This document shows, piece by piece, positions 1 through 6,300 of a stretch of DNA of 14,768 bases. The translations under genes were made by a program, and so were the position numbers. The notes below the pieces were generated by a model, which worked only from the letters and a program-made list of their open reading frames with translations, was not told where the DNA came from and ran no database searches. The DNA is from an uncultured Clostridia bacterium (GTDB lineage Bacteria; Bacillota; Clostridia; Oscillospirales; Acutalibacteraceae): the NCBI GenBank assembly GCA_937888485.1, contig CALAQQ010000055.1, forward strand, positions 1-14,768, given 5' to 3'. Every line of letters starts with the position of its first letter. Position 1 is the stretch's first letter.

Positions 1-183
1 AGCCTTTTCTGCGCCGTTTTCCATGGCAGAAACTTCTTCGAAGAAGGCTTTGTGCTTCTCTATATCAAGACCCTCTTCTATGGACTGATTATACTCCGCC
101 ATTATATCACCGAGATACCTATTGAAGCCCTCTGCATTGTTATAATCAGGTTTTATTTCAGTATTGTATATTTTTGCAAACAT
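1..183 (-). CDS. Hypothetical protein, N-terminal 61 residues only (runs off the window)
   Basis: An open frame starts at the ATG at 183-181 and runs to position 1 without a stop, so only the N-terminus is visible. It begins MFAKIYNTEIKPDYNN and continues as a charged, probably helical stretch rich in Glu and Lys. A good ribosome binding site (AGAGGTG) sits 5 nt before the ATG. The upstream phosphatase gene stops only 11 nt earlier, so the two genes are probably co-transcribed and translationally coupled. I see no signal peptide or membrane segment in this part. I do not recognise the family, and coupling to a phosphatase is the only functional hint. The start is well supported; the product is unknown. 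Confidence 0.7.
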   Translation of the reverse strand, partial: MFAKIYNTEIKPDYNNAEGFNRYLGDIMAEYNQSIEEGLDIEKHKAFFEEVSAMENGAEKA

Positions 184-194
184 AGTAGCACCTC

Positions 195-812
195 TTATTT
201 ATTGACATATCTCAGGATTTTTCTGCCATCCCTACATATATCTATCGCTGTGACAGATATATTATCGAGAGCAAAGAAGAAATCGCGAGTTTTAACTCCT
301 AAAGCTGTAGGAATGAGATACTCAAGCATTCCGTGATGGCTGAATACTGCAACTCTTTTTCCGAAGCCGTATGTATTTATAACGTAATCAACAAGCTTCT
401 GCGCTCTTTGGTTGTTGTCTTCTACAGCTTCGCAACCGAATTCGTATTCTTCCGTACCGAAAAGCTTTGGGCACATTTCCACATTCGTATAAAGCTCCTT
501 GAGGCTGTCAAGACTGCATCCGTAATATCCCGGTGTGCATCCGCATTCAACAAGCTCAGGACAAATTTCAAGCAAAGGTTTATCTGTTTTTGCATTACAA
601 ACACCGACAGCTGTTTTAAAACTGCGCAGCAGAGAGCTTGTAATATATGCTTCAATCGACAAATCTCTAAGTTTTTCACCTAAATCTACACATTGCAGTT
701 CACCGCTTGGGGTAAGTTCTCCATCGCTCGGATCACGGTCACCGATATCGTTATAATTCGTTTCGGCGTGTCTTATAAAAAGGATTTGCATTGAATCGTG
801 TTGTATCTCCAT
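195..812 (-). CDS. Histidine phosphatase family protein (phosphoglycerate-mutase-like fold)
   Basis: A 205-residue cytoplasmic enzyme of the histidine phosphatase superfamily, which removes phosphate through a phospho-histidine intermediate. The nucleophile motif is LFIRHAETN at residues 11-19 (Arg14, His15). A second phosphate-pocket Arg lies in SSLLRSFKTA (Arg63), the acid region in PELVECG (about Glu86/Glu89), and the second catalytic His in FSHHGM (His159, possibly His160). All expected catalytic elements are present and the length is typical. I chose the ATG at 812 because AGGAAGG lies 6-7 nt before it; an in-frame ATG at 851 would add 13 residues with no ribosome binding site. It is the first gene of an operon with the truncated gene at 1-183. 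The substrate (small phosphometabolite, phosphosugar or protein) cannot be inferred, and phosphoglycerate mutase activity is not implied. Confidence 0.88.
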   Translation of the reverse strand: MEIQHDSMQILFIRHAETNYNDIGDRDPSDGELTPSGELQCVDLGEKLRDLSIEAYITSSLLRSFKTAVGVCNAKTDKPLLEICPELVECGCTPGYYGCSLDSLKELYTNVEMCPKLFGTEEYEFGCEAVEDNNQRAQKLVDYVINTYGFGKRVAVFSHHGMLEYLIPTALGVKTRDFFFALDNISVTAIDICRDGRKILRYVNK

Positions 813-1048
813 ATCTTTACCTTCCTGAAAATTTTTTACGGACATCAGCACCCACCATTTCTACTGTCAATTGTCACTACTCACTTGAGACACCTTGACA
901 TTTCTACCAGACTTTTTAATGCATCCAAGGGTAAATTACGATGGGTTAACATCTGTGTTTTTTTAAGTTAAATTCTGCCATCAGTTTGATAATTTATAAT
1001 GTGCCATAACCTTAGATTCTCACTCTTTTTTCAAATATCTTTGGTGAC
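813..1048 (-). other. Long untranslated leader of the phosphatase operon, with one hairpin
   Basis: If the promoter at 1049-1076 is used, the phosphatase mRNA has a leader of about 230 nt with no credible gene. Inside it, 865-900 can fold as TGTCAA/TTGACA followed by TGTC/GACA across a small internal loop, with an apical loop of about 13 nt. I could not match this region to a riboswitch or T-box by eye. The remaining non-coding stretch up to the terminator (1077-1212) is AT-rich and shows only one short palindromic motif near 1162-1178 (CTTTT, CGTCGTC, AAAAG). Confidence 0.35.
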
Positions 1049-1076
1049 ATTATATCATAAAATAATTCAATGTAAA
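1049..1076 (-). promoter_or_regulatory. Predicted sigma-A promoter for the phosphatase operon
   Basis: On the minus strand, TTTACA (1071-1076) and TATAAT (1049-1054) are separated by 16 bp. The -10 is a perfect consensus and the -35 matches five of six bases. It lies upstream of the phosphatase start in the correct orientation, and I saw no better promoter nearer the gene. Confidence 0.5.
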
Positions 1077-1212
1077 TATATTTAAAGATTTTAGAATATA
1101 ACATATATTTATTTATGTCTTTCTTGCTACCTTTGAGATGTTTATGCTCGGTTTATCATTGTCTTTTCGTCGTCAAAAGTGGAGTTTGAATATATTTAGT
1201 TGATGTGAAAAC

Positions 1213-1251
1213 AAAAGAAAAAAGCCACAAGAACCTTAGTTCTTATGGCTT
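1213..1251 (-). terminator. Rho-independent terminator behind the tRNA-Ser fragment
   Basis: A 13-bp stem (1222-1234 with 1239-1251) has a 4-nt loop; all pairs are Watson-Crick except one G-U. On the minus strand it is followed by a T-rich run (TTTTTTCTTTTG). It begins 1 nt after the CCA end of the tRNA fragment, so it is probably the original terminator of that tRNA gene. Confidence 0.9.
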
Positions 1252-1252
1252 C

Positions 1253-1312
1253 TGGCGGAGAGCAAGGGATTCGAACCCTCGAACAGGTTATAGCCCGTTA
1301 CACGATTTCCAA
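1253..1312 (-). pseudogene. 3' half of a tRNA-Ser(GGA) gene; candidate integration (att) site
   Basis: Read on the minus strand, this is the part of a serine tRNA from the anticodon loop to the 3' end. It contains the loop with GGA (1308-1310), the 3' anticodon strand TCGTG, a long class II variable arm (ACGGG pairing with CCTGT), the TPsiC arm with GGTTCGAATCC, the 3' acceptor strand GCTCTCC, discriminator G and encoded CCA. The sequence upstream (GTCCTC) cannot pair with TCGTG, and no D arm or 5' acceptor strand is found nearby, so the gene is not intact. A fragment with its break in the anticodon loop is the classic product of tyrosine-recombinase integration into a tRNA gene: the element lies on the high-coordinate side and host DNA on the low side. 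The alternative is simple tRNA decay. Confidence 0.8.
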
Positions 1313-1522
1313 GAGGACTTTTGAAACCCGAAAGTCGTTGATATACATAGGGTTTCGCCCTCTCGTATTTTCGTTACGACGGCGAGAACTGATATTTTAA
1401 TCATACTTGTTTCGGTTATTTATGTCACCGCTACCGTCGTCTTTTGGTCGTCACAGTATTAAGGAAATGTTAGCTTTGCAGTCATAACTACTAAGGGTAT
1501 AAATTTTATATCGATATGTTAA
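1313..1522. other. Non-coding spacer with inverted repeats next to the tRNA fragment
   Basis: No credible gene is present. Immediately inside the tRNA break are nested inverted repeats: GACTTT/AAAGTC (1317-1322 with 1331-1336) and GAAACCC/GGGTTTC (1323-1329 with 1350-1356). Further on is the direct repeat described at 1436-1452. Such structure next to an att core could be recombinase-binding sequence, but this is inference. I see no strong terminator for the 102-residue gene that ends at 1523. Confidence 0.4.
1436..1452 (+). repeat. Direct repeat GTCGTC with 11-bp period (arm-site-like)
   Basis: GTCGTC occurs at 1436-1441 and again at 1447-1452, spaced by TTTTG, giving an 11-bp period of about one helical turn. 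A similar pair in the same orientation (GGCGTC, 11-bp period) occurs at 3042-3058 on the other side of the four-gene operon. Closely spaced short direct repeats of this kind are typical of integrase arm-binding sites. The assignment is inference. Confidence 0.3.
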
Positions 1523-1831
1523 TTACTTATTCTTGTTCTCTTGATATTTATCGTATGCTGCTTTTCTTTCAGACAAGCTACGTGATTCATCCTGTGCGAT
1601 AGATTTGAGTTGCTGTTGAGATTTATTGTTACCTAAATTACTTTTCTGAGCTTCAACTCTTGATTTAAATTCACTACCTGCTGCATACCTTGTGCTTGAA
1701 TTTGAACTGCGATATGCATTTCTAAGTTCATCATCTGACTTAGCCGTCATTTTATCAGCTTCTTTTTGCATTTCTTGTGCCTTGTTAGAAGCCACCTCAA
1801 ATAAATCAAATATAAAATCTAAAAAACCCAT
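1523..1831 (-). CDS. Hypothetical small protein, last gene of the four-gene operon
   Basis: A 102-residue protein. It starts with a short hydrophobic/amphipathic segment (MGFLDFIFDLFEVA, residues 1-14) and is otherwise highly charged and helical, ending in a Lys/Glu/Asn-rich tail. The middle (about residues 31-60, starting KSDDELRNAYRSS) resembles short helical segments common in small uncharacterised Firmicutes proteins, which is only a visual resemblance. No cysteines, signal peptidase site or catalytic motif are visible. Its ATG shares one base with the stop codon of the preceding gene (TAATG), and AAGGAG lies just upstream, so translation is probably coupled. The N-terminal segment could contact a membrane or a partner. 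The function is unknown. Confidence 0.72.
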   Translation of the reverse strand: MGFLDFIFDLFEVASNKAQEMQKEADKMTAKSDDELRNAYRSSNSSTRYAAGSEFKSRVEAQKSNLGNNKSQQQLKSIAQDESRSLSERKAAYDKYQENKNK

Positions 1832-2031
1832 TATTTATTCTCCTTATCTGTTTTTTTAGAAATCGAATCAAGAACTCTGCCAAATTTATCAAAAACTTTT
1901 TCTGTTGCATTTGATACATCACCAATTATCTTTAAAGGATTTACGGCATTGATAATCTTATCTTTAATTTCATATTTTCTAAGCTCTTTATTTGCCTGTT
2001 CTTCTTTCTTTTTATCATAAACATTTGCCAT
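1831..2031 (-). CDS. Hypothetical 66-residue charged protein
   Basis: A small basic helical protein: a Lys/Glu-rich N-terminus (MANVYDKKKEEQANKELRK), a slightly more hydrophobic middle around residues 25-55, and a Lys-rich end. No cysteines, membrane segment or known motif are visible. The start is supported by AAGGAG 9 nt before the ATG. The preceding gene ends 14 nt upstream, and the following gene overlaps its stop codon by one base, so it is an internal member of the operon. I do not recognise the family. It could be a small partner or chaperone of one of its neighbours; that is only a guess from operon position. Confidence 0.68.
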   Translation of the reverse strand: MANVYDKKKEEQANKELRKYEIKDKIINAVNPLKIIGDVSNATEKVFDKFGRVLDSISKKTDKENK

Positions 2032-2045
2032 AATCAGAAATCTCC

Positions 2046-2573
2046 TTAATCATCAATGTTGCTTATATTATATAATCCGAGTCTTTTAAGGTTCTGCTTA
2101 ATTGTATCTTTATCTGCAACATCTTTACTTTTGTTTCTGTTAGTTTCGGTTACAAATCTATATATTTCCTCTTGGTTTGCCAACAAAAGATTACCTAATC
2201 TATCCAAGCTAAATTCAAGTTCTTTCTCTATTTCTTTTCTAAACTCTTTACTTGTATATTTTTCATCTTGAACTTCATAATGAATTGATGATTTCACTGC
2301 ACCCCAAGTTAAACCTGATGGAAGAGTTTTAATTAAATTAGTTGCTTGACTTAGCGGAAACTCTACCCATCTAAAATTATCAATCCAAATCCAGGCAGTA
2401 GTATAGTGGTCAGAAAGTTCTATTTGTACTCTTTTGCTTACAGGAAGAACATTACCCAACTGCTTATAAAGATATTTTCCCCTTACTTGATATTTTTCGT
2501 ATAATTTAACAATCTTTTCACTTGTGGTTACCACTTTTCCTAACGAAAATGTTTCAACAAGATGATTTCCCAT
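2046..2573 (-). CDS. Hypothetical 175-residue protein of the Mor-like operon
   Basis: The reading frame is open to 2660, but the start is the ATG at 2573 (MGNHLVETFSLGKVV): AAAGGAGC lies 7 nt before it, and the longer form would overlap the upstream gene by 71 nt. The N-terminal half (residues about 1-95) looks like a compact mixed domain with several Trp residues, including the run TTAWIWIDNFRWVEFP. The C-terminal half (about 105-165) is a charged, probably helical region. There are no cysteines, no signal peptide, and no nuclease, ATPase or protease motif that I can see. The gene lies 16 nt downstream of the Mor-like gene and 14 nt upstream of the 66-residue gene. I do not recognise the family. 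It is the largest product of the operon, so probably its main effector or structural component (inference). Confidence 0.75.
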   Translation of the reverse strand: MGNHLVETFSLGKVVTTSEKIVKLYEKYQVRGKYLYKQLGNVLPVSKRVQIELSDHYTTAWIWIDNFRWVEFPLSQATNLIKTLPSGLTWGAVKSSIHYEVQDEKYTSKEFRKEIEKELEFSLDRLGNLLLANQEEIYRFVTETNRNKSKDVADKDTIKQNLKRLGLYNISNIDD

Positions 2574-2589
2574 TTTTATAGCTCCTTTA

Positions 2590-2940
2590 TCACTTATTAT
2601 TAACAATCTTTCTAACCCATCGGTCTGAATAGCCGTATTTTGTTGCAAGTTCGCCAACATTATGACCGTTGTATTCGTTTCTTATCTGCTTGACTATGTA
2701 ATCCTTTGACCAAAGCTTAACCGGATATGTTATCTGTTGACCTTTGTAATGAGTATAAATTATCAGCATGTTATCCATACCGATTAAATCAATCAGTTCT
2801 GCGTAGACTTCATTCAAACTTTCAGGTGTTAAGTTTTGGATGTTAACACCTCCATATCTATCCAAATTTTCACTCCATTCCATATTATAACTATATTCGA
2901 CGGAATTTTCATTGGAATAATTCCTTGTAAAGTTCCGCAT
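2590..2940 (-). CDS. Mor-like transcription activator family protein (DNA-binding)
   Basis: A 116-residue cytoplasmic protein whose C-terminal two thirds match the pattern of the Mor transcription activator family: an acidic helix with DLIGMDNMLIIY (51-62), then GQQITYP (67-73), then a basic helix-turn-helix with IRNEYNGHNVGELA (86-99) and YSDRWVRKIV (104-113). In Mu-like phages this family activates middle promoters; many small homologues occur in Firmicutes prophages and elements. The N-terminal 40 residues are acidic and unfamiliar. It is the first gene of a four-gene operon, so control of its own operon is plausible. The only Shine-Dalgarno-like sequence (AGGG, 9 nt before the ATG) lies inside a stable hairpin (see 2948-2976), suggesting translational control. 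A later in-frame ATG (residue 20) has no ribosome binding site. Confidence 0.7.
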   Translation of the reverse strand: MRNFTRNYSNENSVEYSYNMEWSENLDRYGGVNIQNLTPESLNEVYAELIDLIGMDNMLIIYTHYKGQQITYPVKLWSKDYIVKQIRNEYNGHNVGELATKYGYSDRWVRKIVNNK

Positions 2941-2947
2941 ATAAATA

Positions 2948-2976
2948 GACCCTGCAATCTTGATGATTACAGGGTC
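2948..2976 (-). promoter_or_regulatory. Leader hairpin burying the Shine-Dalgarno of the Mor-like gene
   Basis: On the minus strand GACCCTGTAATC (2965-2976) pairs with GATTGCAGGGTC (2948-2959) across a 5-nt loop, giving a 12-bp stem with one mismatch. It starts 7 nt before the ATG at 2940, and its 3' arm contains AGGG, the only ribosome-binding-like sequence for that start. It could block translation until opened. As DNA it is also a near-perfect inverted repeat and could instead be an operator. Confidence 0.55.
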
Positions 2977-2985
2977 GGTACAATG

Positions 2986-3014
2986 ATTTTGCCTTATTTA
3001 AGAAACTTTTTCAA
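2986..3014 (-). promoter_or_regulatory. Possible promoter of the four-gene operon
   Basis: TTGAAA (3009-3014) and CAAAAT (2986-2991) are separated by 17 bp on the minus strand. The -35 is good and the -10 matches four of six consensus bases. The predicted transcript would start near 2979 and consist of little more than the hairpin at 2948-2976 before the Mor-like start codon. Confidence 0.35.
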
Positions 3015-3041
3015 ATATTCTTTACCACTTTCGCATCTCTC

Positions 3042-3058
3042 GGCGTCAAATTGGCGTC
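3042..3058 (+). repeat. Direct repeat GGCGTC with 11-bp period (arm-site-like)
   Basis: GGCGTC at 3042-3047 is repeated at 3053-3058, spaced by AAATT. Period and orientation match the GTCGTC pair at 1436-1452. Together they bracket the four-gene operon, as integrase arm sites would bracket a small element. The functional reading is inference. Confidence 0.3.
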
Positions 3059-3103
3059 GAAACACGATTTTTAAGATAAATATGAAAGTATCAGAAGATA
3101 ACT

Positions 3104-3140
3104 AAAAGCCCTTGAAAACTGTTGTATATCAAGGGCTTTT
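3104..3140. terminator. Perfect 12-bp hairpin, possible bidirectional terminator
   Basis: AAAAGCCCTTGA (3104-3115) pairs perfectly with TCAAGGGCTTTT (3129-3140) around a 13-nt loop. Each strand ends the hairpin with a short T run (four Ts), so it could terminate in either direction. It lies between the terminator of the giant gene and the start of the four-gene operon and would insulate the two. Confidence 0.55.
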
Positions 3141-3170
3141 AGACTTGTATTAAGTTTTCAGTTTTTCATA

Positions 3171-3182
3171 CCGTTACACGAT
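3171..3182 (+). repeat. Second copy of a 12-bp segment of the tRNA-Ser fragment
   Basis: CCGTTACACGAT here is identical to 1295-1306, which covers the anticodon stem and start of the variable arm of the tRNA fragment, in the same orientation. The two copies delimit about 1.9 kb holding the four-gene operon. The flanks do not extend the match and no 5' tRNA half is attached here, so it is either a short att-like repeat or chance. Confidence 0.3.
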
Positions 3183-3268
3183 ATAATGTTGTTCAGCGGT
3201 TTTTCTTATCAATTCATTATTTTAAATTACCTTTAATATTTTGTGTTGTTATAAAATTTATATAGGAA

Positions 3269-3304
3269 AAGCACTCTTGGTGAGCTATCCCACCAAGAGT
3301 GCTT
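3269..3304 (-). terminator. Rho-independent terminator of the giant surface-protein gene
   Basis: A perfect 14-bp stem, AAGCACTCTTGGTG (3269-3282) with CACCAAGAGTGCTT (3291-3304), has an 8-nt loop. On the minus strand it begins 8 nt after the stop codon and is followed by TTTTCC and an AT-rich run. Position and strength fit a terminator for the 10.3-kb gene. Confidence 0.88.
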
Positions 3305-3311
3305 ATTTATT

Positions 3312-6300
3312 TTAATCAAACAAGTCCCGGAAAATATACTTAAAGATTGGGTTGCCAGCAAACAATTGTTTAAACATATGTAAAATCATTGACCATAATG
3401 TTACTTCAGAAGTTATTCCCTCATAATCAGCAATACGAACACCTTTTTCATTTGTTATAACATTTCCGTTTGCATCAACTAAATATGCGGAAATTACAAC
3501 ATTGCCGTTTGAAACTGATGTAACTGTACATCTTCTTCCGTCGCTTGAAACTTCAAGTGAAACATCATTACTGTCTGTGCTCCATTTGATTTTAGCTCCA
3601 TCAGGAAGATTGTTTGCACTTGCGTAAAGAACAATCGATTCTCTGTATGAAACAGTTCTTGTTTCGGGTGTTGCAATCGTAACCTTGATTTTGCTTGCAT
3701 CGTAATCCGTAAACTTTGCTTTGAATGTCATGTTCTTTGCAGGCATCTTTGAAGGCACTGAAGGTGTCCATCCCGAGAAGAAATAGCCGTCCTTTGAGGG
3801 CTTAACAGGAACGGTAATTTCTGAGCCGTATTCGTATGTTTCTGTTGTTTCTTTGCCGTCAACTACCCATTTTACCGTGTATTCATTCACTTTGAATACT
3901 GCTGTAAATGTTACGTTTGTTTCAGGTACAAATTCAGGAACGGCAGGTGTCCAGCCAACAAAGGTATATCCTTCTTTCACGGGTGTTGCAGGTTCTTCAA
4001 GTTCTGTTCCGGGATTTGCCTTAACGTTTGTCTCTTTGCCGTCAACAACCCAAGTCACAGTTACACCAAGCCACTTTCTGCACACATCACAGTTGCCGTC
4101 ATTGTTGCTGTCGGGGTGGTTACCCTGAACTACACACTGATAAACAGGCTCAAAGATATATGTGCTGAAATGGTCCGTATCAAACTCAAGAACACCGTAT
4201 TCATATCTTGATTCACATTGTGTTCTTGTTCCGTCTCCGTTAAGTCTGTAAACGTTGACTGTATCTGCTCCTTCATATCCTTCAAGTGGAACTGAAATTG
4301 TCAGTTCTCCGTCGGGCTGGCAGGCATTTCCGTTTTCGTCAACATAGTTGAACTCTTGCATAATGTTTCCGTCTTCATCGTTAAGAAGCATATATTCAAG
4401 AGTCTTGTCATCGGAAACACCGCAGGCTTCACACTTGAATGTTTCAGGTGTGTGTCCGTTCTTATCTGCAGGACCGGTTATTGCCTTCCATGTATGCTCA
4501 CCTGCACACTTGACCGTTTCGGTATATGTTCCTTCGCAAATCGAGCATGTGTACTTTGTTTCGCCGTCTTCAAGACAGGTTACTGCCTTGATGATTTCGG
4601 CTGTGTACTTATGCTCATGGTCACCGTAAACTGCTGTGAATTCAAGGCTTTCTGCAGGCATTGTTACAGGAACTTCACCGTTCCATCTTCTGAATGCCAT
4701 TCCGGTTTTATCGGGTGCAACATCGGGAACATCAACAACATCTCCGGGTGCATATGTCACTGTTTCTGAACCGTTATCCGTATTCCAGATTACTACGCAG
4801 TCTTGATTAACAAGAGCTGAATCAAACTCTGTTCTCGGCTGATTTGCAACCGTACCTGCAGGAATGTTCCAACCTGTGAACTTGTAGTCACCGATAAAAT
4901 CAGTTGTCGGTGCGGTTATCTTTCCACCGGGAGTTACAGACTTGATTGCATAAACATCGCCGTTGACTCTGAATACAACCGTATTTCTGTCAGCGGGAAT
5001 ATTGATTGAAGGTGCATTGAATACGCATTCGTAATTTTCCGCATCGCCTACAATAATACCTGCATCCTCTGTATTGGTTGCATAGTTACCTGCAACTGAT
5101 GCGTTTTCGTTAGCAGAAACTGCAAAGTCAAGCGAAACAACAAACTTATCACCGATTTCTTCGGGATGGATTGATTTGATTTCGATTGTTGTTGTACCGT
5201 CTTCATTTCTTGTTACCGTGATATCGGAATTCTTAACTCCGAATTTTTCGATTGCGGAAATGCGCAGTGCCTTTTCTTGCTGAGATGTAAGTGCGAAATA
5301 TTTTGATACGGTATCAATAAGAGTAATATTATCAAAATCTGTTGTCATTGTTATATTCTCAACAACGATTTCGGTAAATACATCTGAAAGTCCATCCGTA
5401 TTATCAACGGTTAAATAGAACTTATCGCTGTCCATTTCAAAGTTGCCGGGTGCACTTCTTGCCGTCTTGCAGTTTGACGAAACATGATTCATAAACTTGA
5501 CAAGATATTCATCTGCTTCGGTCTCATCAAAAATACCAACTGAATAAACATATGCATCATATGTATTCTTAAGCTGATGAGCCTGCTGAACTGCAGCATT
5601 AGCAACATTAACTTCATAACCGCTGTTGTATGTAGGCTCGCCGTCTGTCATAAATACAACTATTCTCTGTCTGCCTTCGGTATCTGTGTTGTTTGCAAAT
5701 ACATTGCAAGCCATCGAAAGACCGAAGTCAGCGGCTGTTGCGCCGTTTGCATCAATTGAATTGATTGCATTGACAATGTTTGCGTTGATTGCACCGTCTG
5801 CGTTAACAGGCATAAGTGCCGATGCATAATCCGAAGCTTTTGCATCCTTCATATTGACGGGTTTACCGCCTGTTGTGAGGATTTCGGTGTTGAGATATGC
5901 GGGATAAGCAAATCCGTTGGACTTGTTACCCATACCGAATCCGACAACTGCTATTCTGTGATCAACGCCGTTTGCAGATGCATCCGCATAAACTGAATTT
6001 ACAAAATCATTTGCCGATGCAATAAGTGCATCCTGTTTTGAAATCTTACCGCCAAGCTTATCTGCCATGCTGCCCGACTGGTCAACAACAAGAACGATAT
6101 CAAGAGGAATCTTCTTGCTTGTCTGAGAAATTATCTTCTCAGCTTCAGATGAAGCATAAAGGCTGATTGTTGCCTCACCTGTTGCGGGATTATATGAAGC
6201 ATTCTTACCGAAATCTATTCCCGAGAGGTCATCAAGGTCGATAAGTGTATATTCGGCATTGATTACTATATCAGAATCTGTAAGCGTGTAGGCTTCCCAT

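Noticed and set aside
965..1005. Eight-codon upstream open frame (MAHYKLSN) in the phosphatase leader as a leader peptide
   Set aside because: The AAGG upstream is too close to the ATG, and there is no codon run or attenuator structure tied to it.
1253..1312. An intron-split or permuted intact tRNA-Ser
   Set aside because: No 5' half (D arm, GGAGAGC acceptor strand) is found in the surrounding sequence on either strand, and no group I intron core is evident.
2836..3105. Plus-strand open frame of 89 codons between the Mor-like operon and the giant gene
   Set aside because: It overlaps the start of the Mor-like gene, its leader hairpin and promoter on the other strand, and has no ribosome binding site or known motif.
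4348..4769. Two overlapping plus-strand open frames opposite the giant gene
   Set aside because: They lie entirely inside the giant gene, have no ribosome binding site or recognisable domain, and look like chance frames.
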